19,293 nt of DNA, taken from positions 1-19,293 of the forward strand of contig DATGMP010000147.1 of assembly GCA_035293565.1 (NCBI GenBank). Reading direction: 5' to 3'. Both the position numbers and the translations under genes were made by a program. Origin of the DNA: DATGMP01 sp035293565 (GTDB lineage Bacteria > Pseudomonadota > Alphaproteobacteria > BOG-932 > Roseiterribacteraceae). The notes under the pieces are model-generated. The model was not told the origin of the DNA and made no database searches. It saw nothing but the letters and a program-made list of their open reading frames with translations. Shown here piece by piece: positions 8,879-15,209 of the stretch (position 1 is the stretch's first letter; each line of letters opens with the position of its first letter).

Positions 8879-9664
8879 ATGGATTTCGGGCTTATCGGCA
8901 AGACAGCGCTGGTGCTCGGCGGCAGCGGCGGTCTCGGTCGCGCGATCGCCAAGGCGCTCGCCGCCGAAGGCGCGAAAGTAGCGGTCGCCGGCGTCCACCC
9001 TGAGTCCGTCGCCGCTGCGCAATCCGCTCTGGCCGAGACGGGGCGACCGAGCTTGGGGCTGGAATGGGATCTCGGCGATCCGTCCAGGATCGAGCCGAAT
9101 GTCTCGAAGATCGAAAGCGAGCTCGGGCCGGTCGATATCCTGATCAACAATACGGGCGGCCCTCCTCCCACCCCGGCCGGCGGCCAGGATCCCGGGCTCT
9201 GGTCCAAAAATTTCCAGTCCATGGTGTTGTCCGTGATTGCCGTTACCGATCGCATCCTGCCCGGGATGCGGCAGCGGCGGTGGGGTAGGGTGATCACCAG
9301 CACGTCCTCCGGTGTGGTGGCGCCGATCCCCAACCTCGCGATCTCGAACGCGCTCAGACTCTCGCTCGTCGGCTGGTCGAAGACTCTGGCGCGTGAGGTC
9401 GCGCGCGATGGCGTTACCGTGAACGTCATTGTGCCAGGCCGCATCGCGACCGCTCGCACCAAGTCTCTCGACGAGGCCAAGGCGAAGCGCGAAGGGCGCG
9501 CGGTTGCGGACGTGGCGGAGGAGAGCGCCGTCGCGATTCCCGTAGGCCGCTATGGACTGCCCGAGGAATATGCGGACGTGGTTGCGTTTCTCGCCAGCGA
9601 GCGGGCCTCCTACGTCACGGGCTCGGTTGTCCGGGTCGATGGCGGCTTGATCGCCAGCATCTAG
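8879..9664 (+). CDS. SDR-family oxidoreductase lacking the canonical Tyr-x3-Lys
   Basis: 261 residues with a classical SDR fold: GGSGGLG cofactor loop (about 14-20), NNTGG (90-94), the STSSG serine region (141-145), VNVIVPGRIAT after the active site, and the C-terminal GSVVRVDGG. Where YxxxK is expected the sequence reads PNLAISNALR: Leu153 stands for Tyr and Asn157 for Lys. A subfamily with an SNALR-like motif in this place does exist among bacterial SDRs, so this need not be a decayed gene. Catalysis, if any, must differ from the standard mechanism. AAGGAG lies 8 bp before the ATG. It sits in the sugar-acid operon between the dehydratase and RraA-like genes. Confidence 0.85.
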   Translation: MDFGLIGKTALVLGGSGGLGRAIAKALAAEGAKVAVAGVHPESVAAAQSALAETGRPSLGLEWDLGDPSRIEPNVSKIESELGPVDILINNTGGPPPTPAGGQDPGLWSKNFQSMVLSVIAVTDRILPGMRQRRWGRVITSTSSGVVAPIPNLAISNALRLSLVGWSKTLAREVARDGVTVNVIVPGRIATARTKSLDEAKAKREGRAVADVAEESAVAIPVGRYGLPEEYADVVAFLASERASYVTGSVVRVDGGLIASI

Positions 9665-9697
9665 CGATTTCCTTCACCGCTTCATGGACGTATCAAG

Positions 9698-10417
9698 ATG
9701 GCACTGGACAAGACGATGATCGCCGCGCTCGCCGACATCTCGACAGCGACACTAACCACGGTGTTGCTGAAGAAGGGTTTGCGCAATGTCTGGCTTCGCG
9801 GCACCAGGCCGCTGCTTCCCGGCCAGCCGCGGCTGGTTGGTCCGGCCTTCACGATGCGCTTCGTCCCTGCGCGTGAGGATTTGGCGACGCCGGAATCCTG
9901 GAGCTCGCCGCGCTCCACGCGGGTCGCTATCGAAGCGATGGAGCCCGGCTGCATCGCGGTGGTCGACGCCATGGGCATCACGGGCGCCGGTATCTTCGGC
10001 GATATACTCTGCCAGCGGATGAAGATTCGCGGGGTCGCGGCATTGGTCACGGACGGCGTTATCCGGGATGTCGCCGGCGTGCGCGCCACCGAGCTCTCCG
10101 TCTGGTGCCAAGGCGCGGCCGCGCCGCCGTCGGTGGCGGGTCTCACCTTCGTCGGCTGGCAAGAGCCGATCGGATGCGGCGGCGTCGCCGTGTTTCCCGA
10201 TGACATAATTGTCGTCGACGATGACGGCGCCATCGTTATACCGGGCGCGCTGGTCGCGGAGGTTGCGGCGGAAGCCGCGGAACAAGAGCAGCTCGAAAGC
10301 TGGATCTTCGACCAGGTCAAAGCGGGCGCGTCGCTTCCCGGCCTCTATCCCGCCAACGCCGAGACCAGGGCACGCTACGAAGCGTTCCGCGCCGCCAAGG
10401 GCAAGAAGACCGGCTGA
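9698..10417 (+). CDS. RraA / HMG-aldolase family protein
   Basis: 239 residues of the RraA-like fold. The signature is GAGIFGDIL (96-104) followed by VTDGVIRD (117-124), where Arg123 and Asp124 correspond to the substrate-binding Arg and metal-binding Asp of 4-hydroxy-4-methyl-2-oxoglutarate aldolases. RraA proper, the RNase E regulator, is about 160 residues. This longer form in a catabolic operon is better read as a class II pyruvate aldolase or oxaloacetate decarboxylase. In this context it could cleave a keto-deoxy sugar acid made by the dehydratase; that is inference. It lies 33 bp after the SDR gene and 21 bp before the dehydrogenase gene. Confidence 0.85.
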   Translation: MALDKTMIAALADISTATLTTVLLKKGLRNVWLRGTRPLLPGQPRLVGPAFTMRFVPAREDLATPESWSSPRSTRVAIEAMEPGCIAVVDAMGITGAGIFGDILCQRMKIRGVAALVTDGVIRDVAGVRATELSVWCQGAAAPPSVAGLTFVGWQEPIGCGGVAVFPDDIIVVDDDGAIVIPGALVAEVAAEAAEQEQLESWIFDQVKAGASLPGLYPANAETRARYEAFRAAKGKKTG

Positions 10418-10438
10418 AGGCGCCGACAGGAGGCGGAG

Positions 10439-11263
10439 ATGGAGCGTCCGGACAAACCCGTCCTCTTGACCGGCGCCTCCGGCATGCTGGGGCGCGTGCT
10501 GGTCAAGGCGCTTGGAGAGCAGGGCTGGTCGCTGCGGCTGACCGATCTGGCGCCCTTTCCCGATCGGGTTCCAGACGGCGCGGAGTTTCATCAGGTAGAT
10601 CTGTGCGACGGTCCGGCCATTCTCCGACTGGCGGAAGGTTGCGGCACGATCTTGCATTTCGGCGGAATCTCGGTCGAACACCCGTTCGAGACGGTGATCG
10701 GGCCCAATATCAGGGGGCTTTATCACATCTACGAGGCCGCGCGGCGCGAGAAGGCGCGTATGGTTTTTGCGTCTTCGAATCATGTCGTGGGATTCCACGA
10801 GCGGGACGAGACGCTCGACGATGATTGCTCCTTCCGCGTCGACGGCTATTACGGATTGTCGAAGGCCTATGGCGAGCTGATGGGACAGCTCTATTGGGAC
10901 AAGCACGGCGTGGACAGCGTGTTCCTTCGCATCGGCTCCTGCCGCGCCGAGCCGACTGATGCTCGCATGCTGAGCACCTGGCTCTCCTTCGGCGATCTGA
11001 CGCGGCTCGTCATTCGCGGCACGCTCGCCAAGACGAGCGGCTGCGTCGTCATCTGGGGCGCCTCCAACAATCGGCGCATGACCTGGTGGCGGAATGATGC
11101 GCGCGAAGCGATCGGCTGGCGCCCGCAAGACAGCGCCGATGCCTTCGAGAATCGGCTGCTCGGCATGACGAGCGGCCATCCGGTGGCCGAACGATATCAA
11201 GGCGGCCCGTTTTGCGTGCTGGACTATTCACGCGACCGTCTCGCGGAGACGGACAAGTCCTGA
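10439..11263 (+). CDS. Uronate dehydrogenase-like NAD-dependent epimerase/dehydratase
   Basis: 274 residues, extended SDR. TGASGMLG (11-18) is the cofactor loop; HFGGISVEHPFE (73-84), GLYHIYEAAR (93-102), FASSNHVVGFH (110-120) and Tyr138-x3-Lys142 (YGLSK) follow. RIGSCRAEPTDARMLSTWLS is close to the RIGS...EP.D.RML.TWLS stretch of known uronate dehydrogenases, which oxidise galacturonate or glucuronate to the aldarolactone. AGGAGG precedes the ATG at good spacing. As last gene of the operon it would provide the substrate for the enolase-superfamily enzyme encoded first. The substrate has not been confirmed, so other sugar dehydrogenase roles remain possible. Confidence 0.82.
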   Translation: MERPDKPVLLTGASGMLGRVLVKALGEQGWSLRLTDLAPFPDRVPDGAEFHQVDLCDGPAILRLAEGCGTILHFGGISVEHPFETVIGPNIRGLYHIYEAARREKARMVFASSNHVVGFHERDETLDDDCSFRVDGYYGLSKAYGELMGQLYWDKHGVDSVFLRIGSCRAEPTDARMLSTWLSFGDLTRLVIRGTLAKTSGCVVIWGASNNRRMTWWRNDAREAIGWRPQDSADAFENRLLGMTSGHPVAERYQGGPFCVLDYSRDRLAETDKS

Positions 11264-11441
11264 TCCGCGATTAGGCGGCTCCGGTGAAATCAGGTTTTGA
11301 CAGCGCGGACTGGCGAGAATGCTTGTTCCCGCATACGCTGGGAAATGACGCGGTGGCCCATCATGCCGAGGAATTTGGGCCGAAGGATTCGATCTCGACT
11401 GGCTGCGGCGGTCATTCTTTCGGGCTTAGAGGGAGTGCGCG

Positions 11442-12284
11442 ATGTCGGTCAGTCGCATCAAATTCGGCTCGCAAGCATATGCCGACGCTATCAATGAAAC
11501 ATACGATAACGTGCTTCTCAAAGGCATGGACATCATTGGACGGGATGATTTCTATGGCATCGCTGCTTGGAAGGGTCTCGCCTTCTTCGGTAAGAAGCTG
11601 AAGCTCACGAGACGGTCTCACTTGCTCGATCTCTGCTCGGGAATCGGAGGGCCGGCACGCTTTCTCGCCGACGCCTATGGCTGCAATGTGACGGGCATCG
11701 ACCTTTCAGAATTCAATCACCGCGCCGCGCAGAAACGGACGAAGAAAGCCGGGCTCGACCACCTCGTGAGCTTTCGTCATGGAGACGCCCTCGACCTCCC
11801 CTTTGAGGACGAGAGCTTCACGCATGTGCTCGGCTGCGAGTCCTGGTGCTACTTCCCGGACAAGGTGGCTCTGTATAGGGCGGCCAAGCGGGTACTGAGA
11901 CCGGGCGGTATCATTGCGTTCCTGGAGGCTGCCTGCGAGACGCCGGTTCGTCTACACACCGAAGATCTTCTAGGCCTCGTCCGGTATGAAAGCATCGGCC
12001 GTTACACCGAGATGCTCAAGGCGGCGGGCTTTACGAACATCCGTCATTACGACACGACGAACCTTGCCTCACGGGACGTTGCGCGTTCGCTGTATCAGCT
12101 TGTTTCAAACAGAGAGCGGGTCCTACGATTGGCGGGCGGTGAAGTCTATTTCGGCCTGCTCGAGCTCTGGGCGGAATTCATCGCCTATTTTTCGCAAGGC
12201 AAGCTGACGCATTGCGGTTTCGTTGCCGTGAAGCCAGAGCGAAACCGGACTTCAATCGAGAACCAGCGGCTTTCTCGCAAATAG
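11442..12284 (+). CDS. SAM-dependent class I methyltransferase
   Basis: 280 residues. The SAM-binding loop LLDLCSGIGGPARFLA (61-76), VTGIDLS (83-89), the HGDALDLPF segment, VLGCESWCYFPD and LRPGGIIAFLEA give the full methyltransferase core in order. The N-terminus (Y...YDN.LL.G, about 13-28) and general layout resemble small-molecule N- or C-methyltransferases such as the sarcosine/dimethylglycine type, but the substrate is unknown. GAGGGA stands 7 bp before the ATG. It is a single gene, 178 bp after the sugar-acid operon, in a stretch where I see no clear promoter or terminator, and it is the last intact gene before the tRNA junction. Confidence 0.85.
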   Translation: MSVSRIKFGSQAYADAINETYDNVLLKGMDIIGRDDFYGIAAWKGLAFFGKKLKLTRRSHLLDLCSGIGGPARFLADAYGCNVTGIDLSEFNHRAAQKRTKKAGLDHLVSFRHGDALDLPFEDESFTHVLGCESWCYFPDKVALYRAAKRVLRPGGIIAFLEAACETPVRLHTEDLLGLVRYESIGRYTEMLKAAGFTNIRHYDTTNLASRDVARSLYQLVSNRERVLRLAGGEVYFGLLELWAEFIAYFSQGKLTHCGFVAVKPERNRTSIENQRLSRK

Positions 12285-12397
12285 GCATCGAGGCGCGGGC
12301 GGGGGGAGCGAGAGGCCCCGCGTTACGCCGGAAGCGATGGGGAATATAATCGCGCCATGTCGCCGCAGTCGTTCGTAAGCTAATCTATTGAAATCAG

Positions 12398-12442
12398 TGG
12401 CGCGCCCGGAAGGACTCGAACCTCCAACCTTCTGATCCGTAG
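12398..12442 (-). repeat. 3' fragment of tRNA-Arg(ACG): attachment-site (att) junction of an integrated element
   Basis: Read on the minus strand from 12442 this is the last 45 nt of a tRNA-Arg: anticodon loop CTACGGA (anticodon ACG), 3' anticodon stem TCAGA, variable loop AGGTT, T arm GGAGG-TTCGAGT-CCTTC, 3' acceptor strand CGGGCGC, G73 and CCA. The 5' half is missing: the bases before the loop (TCAGC) do not form the expected TCTGA stem and no D arm follows. Tyrosine integrases commonly recombine at tRNA anticodon loops and leave such displaced 3' ends. Because the break is on the high-coordinate side, foreign DNA should extend to the right, with an intact tRNA-Arg at its far end outside the window. 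Confidence 0.8.
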
Positions 12443-12596
12443 GCTGACTCAGGACCTTTCCCGGATCCCGCGGAAACCCTCGGAAACCCCGATTCTGCCA
12501 ATCTTTCGAGTTAATTGGCGCATACTAATGGTGGACATTCGGAGTCAGTGAATCCACTTGGAAGGCCACTCGCAGCCGGACACCAGACGGACACGA

Positions 12597-12790
12597 ATGG
12601 CCCAAAAGCTCACCGACAAACTCGTCAAGAATCTCGAACCGCCCAAGGCGGGGCACCACATCACCTATAGCACGGATATCCCAGGGTTCGGTATCCGGGT
12701 TACATCGACCGGCACCCGCTCCTTCATCTTGAACTACCACATCCAGATGCGCGAGTGGCGGTACTGCTGGGCCTTCTTCGGGTCAAGCTT
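12597..12790 (+). pseudogene. Truncated tyrosine recombinase (integrase), N-terminal arm-binding domain only
   Basis: From the ATG at 12597 the protein reads MAQKLTDKLVKNLEPPKAG, then IPGFGIRVTSTGTRSFILNY, which is the DUF4102-type arm-DNA-binding domain at the start of P4-like integrases. After about 55 residues (EWRY, near 12760) similarity stops; the next bases keep a G-P-like continuation only in another frame, which soon ends. The frame runs on to 12884 without family sequence. The core-binding and catalytic domains (R..HxxR..Y) are absent. It lies 155 bp inside the tRNA fragment, where an integrase is expected, and abuts a second integrase-like fragment on the other strand. It should be non-functional. 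Confidence 0.65.
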
Positions 12791-13034
12791 AAGACCGCTG
12801 GAGGAACCGATGCAGGCCCTCACTCACCGAAAGCCCCAACGGGTCCGTCCGCATCTGCGCGACATCGGCCAGACACACGTTTAGCATCTCCTGCGCCTCC
12901 GCGCCATCGGTGGTTCCTGTTGAGCGCCGGACCAGACGCCCACGATGGTCGTGGTAGCGAATCCAGAGGTACTGGCTGGACCTGCGGGAATAGATACTCG
13001 GTTTGCGACGACCGCTCATAAACTGTTGCTCCAT
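12789..13034 (-). pseudogene. Second truncated integrase-like N-terminus, opposite strand
   Basis: From the ATG at 13034 (or 13019) about 80 residues read RRSSQYLWIRYHDHRGRLVR then RSTGTTDGAEAQEML. This is the Y-W-x-R-Y...G...R.STGT.D..EA pattern found at the N-terminus of many phage tyrosine recombinases. The frame ends at 12789 without core or catalytic domain. It points towards the other integrase fragment, and both lose recognisable sequence within about 30 bp of each other near 12760-12790. An open frame further upstream to 13205 carries no family sequence. The assignment rests on a short motif. Confidence 0.45.
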
Positions 13035-13342
13035 GTTGGGCCGAGTCCGGACGTGCACCTGGAGAACTGCCAGGCGACGGAAGACCTCGGCTCGGGATGA
13101 AGCCGGTGCGGGCAGGCGGTCCGAGAAAGATGAGCTGCTCCGGCCTTTCGGGCCTTGGATCAACGCCAGTTGCCGGATTTGCAAACTAGGCCTGCCGCGC
13201 GACAACTCGCGCTGTGCTGCATGTATTGTGACAGTTGTGATGAGAGTGTCGACCGGGGTCGATAAGAAAGAGGGGCCCTAAATATTTCTGAGTATTACAG
13301 TGGCTTTTCGAATGAGTACAGGTTTTTATTTACAATAATCTT
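13035..13342. other. Gap of about 300 bp with a 14-bp dyad and an AT-rich end, no gene supported
   Basis: No convincing coding sequence in either strand. It holds the dyad TCGACC-GG-GGTCGA at 13249-13262, a TGTGA...TGTGA direct repeat near 13226-13240, and an AT-rich tract from about 13280 to 13345 that contrasts with the surrounding GC-rich DNA. It would be the upstream region of the minus-strand integrase fragment, so the dyad could be an old operator. Confidence 0.3.
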
Positions 13343-13660
13343 TCAAACTTTTGGAACATATCGACCCACCGCAGAATCATGCGCCAGGAGGTAGGGGTCG
13401 TTCAGCTCGGCAGCGATGGCATCGACCTTCGTGATCGCGGACCGTGCTGCCTCATAGCGAGCCATCGCCGTCCCCAGGGCGATTGCCGTCTCCGGAGGCG
13501 GGAGGGGGACGACGCCATAATGCGCATCGTGCGGCGGAGAAAGGCGCTTGAGTCTCTTCCGGACCTCATGGCAAGAGCTTCCCGGTTCATGGCGGTGTTA
13601 AAGTCCTGAATAAGAGTGGACGACAGGCCATTATAATTAGGATTGCTTATGAAAACCTCA
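13343..13660 (-). pseudogene. Frameshifted coding remnant of unknown family
   Basis: No single frame is long, but two minus-strand frames join into protein-like sequence. The upstream part reads FISNPNYNGLSSTLIQDFNT then AMNREALAM. After a one-base shift near 13570 it continues RKRLKRLSPPHDAHYGVVPL and on to TAMARYEAARSAITKVDAIA, then AELNDPYLLAHDSAVGRYVP, ending at a TGA at 13343-13345. The second part has the amphipathic, Ala/Glu-rich look of a real C-terminus. I do not recognise the family, and the call rests only on composition and the clean joining of the two frames. Confidence 0.35.
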
Positions 13661-13706
13661 ATAAGAACACCTCAAAGTGACCTATGCTAAGGCTTTCCGC
13701 AGCAGC

Positions 13707-14162
13707 TCATGCGGAGATGGGGTACCCGATAAATCGCCGAGCAGCGCCCTCCGGGACGAACGGCTTCGGCATCTGGCTCTTCCTGACGGCGCCGAAGAAC
13801 CCATGTCGATCGATGTACGCGCACAGCCTCTCCAGTTCCGGGGCCGTCAGTTGGCTGCATGGACCGGATCCACCCCGAGCTTCACCATCATGCACGACTT
13901 GGCTGTGAGGGTGCTCTGTGCGATCAGGCCTTTCCCGGCGCTTGGTCCGCTGCGTGGCCACGCGCTCTCCGCCGAGCGCCGGCCGAAGCTGTTCAAGCAC
14001 AGAGGCGGGGTCGGCCACCATGCCCCACCCAACCGTGAAGGCCTCACGCACTAACGCCGTCAGCGTGAACGACAACGACATTTTCCGCAGGAGCGCGACG
14101 GCCTCAAGCTTCAGGCGGTCCGATGGCATGAGATAGACCAAGACAGGTTTGGCGCGCGCCAT
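13707..14162 (-). CDS. Small protein with possible ribbon-helix-helix N-terminus, unknown function
   Basis: 151 residues from the ATG at 14162, chosen because GGAGGA lies 4 bp upstream; the frame stays open 15 codons further without a better start. The N-terminus reads KPVLVYLMPSDRLKLEAVAL then LRKMSLSFTLTALVREAF. This is a short strand followed by two helices, the layout of ribbon-helix-helix regulators, but it is not close enough to name a family. The middle (about 70-105) is charged and low in hydrophobics. The C-terminus has ELERLCAYIDRHGFFGAVRK. It follows the HNH-like gene by 22 bp on the same strand, so the two are probably cotranscribed. Possible roles are autoregulation or partition within the element; neither is shown. 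Confidence 0.55.
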   Translation of the reverse strand: MARAKPVLVYLMPSDRLKLEAVALLRKMSLSFTLTALVREAFTVGWGMVADPASVLEQLRPALGGERVATQRTKRRERPDRTEHPHSQVVHDGEARGGSGPCSQLTAPELERLCAYIDRHGFFGAVRKSQMPKPFVPEGAARRFIGYPISA

Positions 14163-14184
14163 GGGGTCCTCCGATGCATTCCGA

Positions 14185-14982
14185 TCAGGGGCGGAAGCCG
14201 AGCGCATCGGCGACGATGCGGTGGCGTTGGGCGATCTTTACGCGCTTCAAATTGGAGCGTCTGAAGTCGAGCTCGTCTCCGTTGATGTGCTTGACGCGCT
14301 GCGTATCGGCGTCATGCTGGCAAAGCAGCTCATCGAGATATTGAGCCCGGTCCCAGAGCCGTCCGTTGAACTCATTGATCCTGAATGGGCGACCATCGAG
14401 TAGCGGGGCGTCAGGCCGGTCGATCAGGACCATGTCTTCACCGTCGTTGACTTCGAGCGTGTAGGCGGAAAGGTAGAGCTTGGCCCAGGCGATCCGCTTG
14501 ATTTCCTCGAAGACCTGCTGAAGGTACCTGAAGGTCCAATCGTCAACCTCGGCGGCGACGACGAACGTGCCCTCCGGAATCTCTTCGCTCGAACAGTCGC
14601 CCCGAATGACGCGGTAGGAGTAGTCAGACCGGATCACCTTCCTCAGCGCGCTGAAAAAATCCAAGAACTCGCGGTGCTCTTCTAGCGATCTCGGCCGGGC
14701 GCACAGGAGCCACGGTCGTTCGCGGTATTCGACGATCAGCCGAGCGACCTCCACGTCCAATGCCGTCGCTCCGAAACGAGCCAGGGGCCGCACCACGACG
14801 CGGGAAGAGCCGGCCGGACATTCCTCTGCCACGATTGTCCGCGGGCCCTGCCTGATCCACCAGTGTGCAAGGTCATCAGGCTCTTCGCGGGCGGCCGCTA
14901 GCCGGTGCCACTGAGCTTCGGCGATAGCAAGGCCTTCGGGTGTGGACTCCCAGGGCTGCGGGGCGATCGATGAGTCAGACAT
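14185..14982 (-). CDS. Protein of unknown function with C-terminal HNH-like motif
   Basis: 265 residues; GAGGA stands 7 bp before the ATG. Residues 1-190 match nothing I recognise: mixed alpha/beta, with a Trp-rich N-terminus (HWWIRQGP) and no membrane segment. The last 80 residues read FRINEFNGRLWDRAQYLDEL, then VKHINGDELDFRRSNLKRVK (230-249) and HR at 254-255. This resembles the V-x-H-x-N/D-G...D-x-R-x-x-N-L...H segment of HNH homing-type endonucleases, with His232, Asn244 and His254 at plausible catalytic spacing. The usual double His is Lys-His here, so activity is doubtful. A nicking or homing enzyme carried by the element, or a DNA-binding remnant of one, is the best guess. It lies 178 bp downstream of the primase-helicase gene. 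Confidence 0.6.
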   Translation of the reverse strand: MSDSSIAPQPWESTPEGLAIAEAQWHRLAAAREEPDDLAHWWIRQGPRTIVAEECPAGSSRVVVRPLARFGATALDVEVARLIVEYRERPWLLCARPRSLEEHREFLDFFSALRKVIRSDYSYRVIRGDCSSEEIPEGTFVVAAEVDDWTFRYLQQVFEEIKRIAWAKLYLSAYTLEVNDGEDMVLIDRPDAPLLDGRPFRINEFNGRLWDRAQYLDELLCQHDADTQRVKHINGDELDFRRSNLKRVKIAQRHRIVADALGFRP

Positions 14983-15086
14983 TGGAAATCCTCAGGCGTG
15001 AGTGAAAGGCGCCTGGGCAGTGTCCGCCGATCGACGCGATATTGAAGCTTAAACGCATGAATTTTCTTGAACCATTGAGGAGGAAA

Positions 15087-15209
15087 ATGAACGAGCCAAG
15101 ATATCGATCGGTGATCGTCACGACATCTCGCCGCGAGAATGAGTGTGGCGTCGCTTTCTATCAAATAACTCGTTTGAGTTTCGGCGCTTCCGGCTCTGCC
15201 GGCGACTGA
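15087..15209 (+). CDS. Possible 40-residue protein, antisense to the end of the primase-helicase gene
   Basis: GAGGAGG ends 3 bp before an ATG at 15087 followed by 40 sense codons starting MNEPRYRSVIVTTSRR. It is the only small frame in the 178-bp gap with a near-perfect ribosome-binding site. The last 49 bp overlap the 3' end of the primase-helicase gene on the other strand. No family is recognisable and it opposes the direction of all its neighbours, so it could easily be chance. Confidence 0.2.
   Translation: MNEPRYRSVIVTTSRRENECGVAFYQITRLSFGASGSAGD

Noticed and set aside
9752..11200. 482-residue minus-strand frame opposite the RraA-like and uronate dehydrogenase genes
   Set aside because: Antisense shadow of two recognised enzymes; no family sequence.
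12398..12442. A complete tRNA gene
   Set aside because: Only the half from the anticodon loop to CCA is present; the bases on the 5' side cannot form the anticodon stem, D arm or acceptor strand.
14898..15164. 88-residue minus-strand frame starting with TTG at the end of the primase-helicase gene
   Set aside because: It overlaps the well-supported start of the HNH-like gene, has a weak start codon and no recognisable content despite the tempting overlap with the upstream stop.
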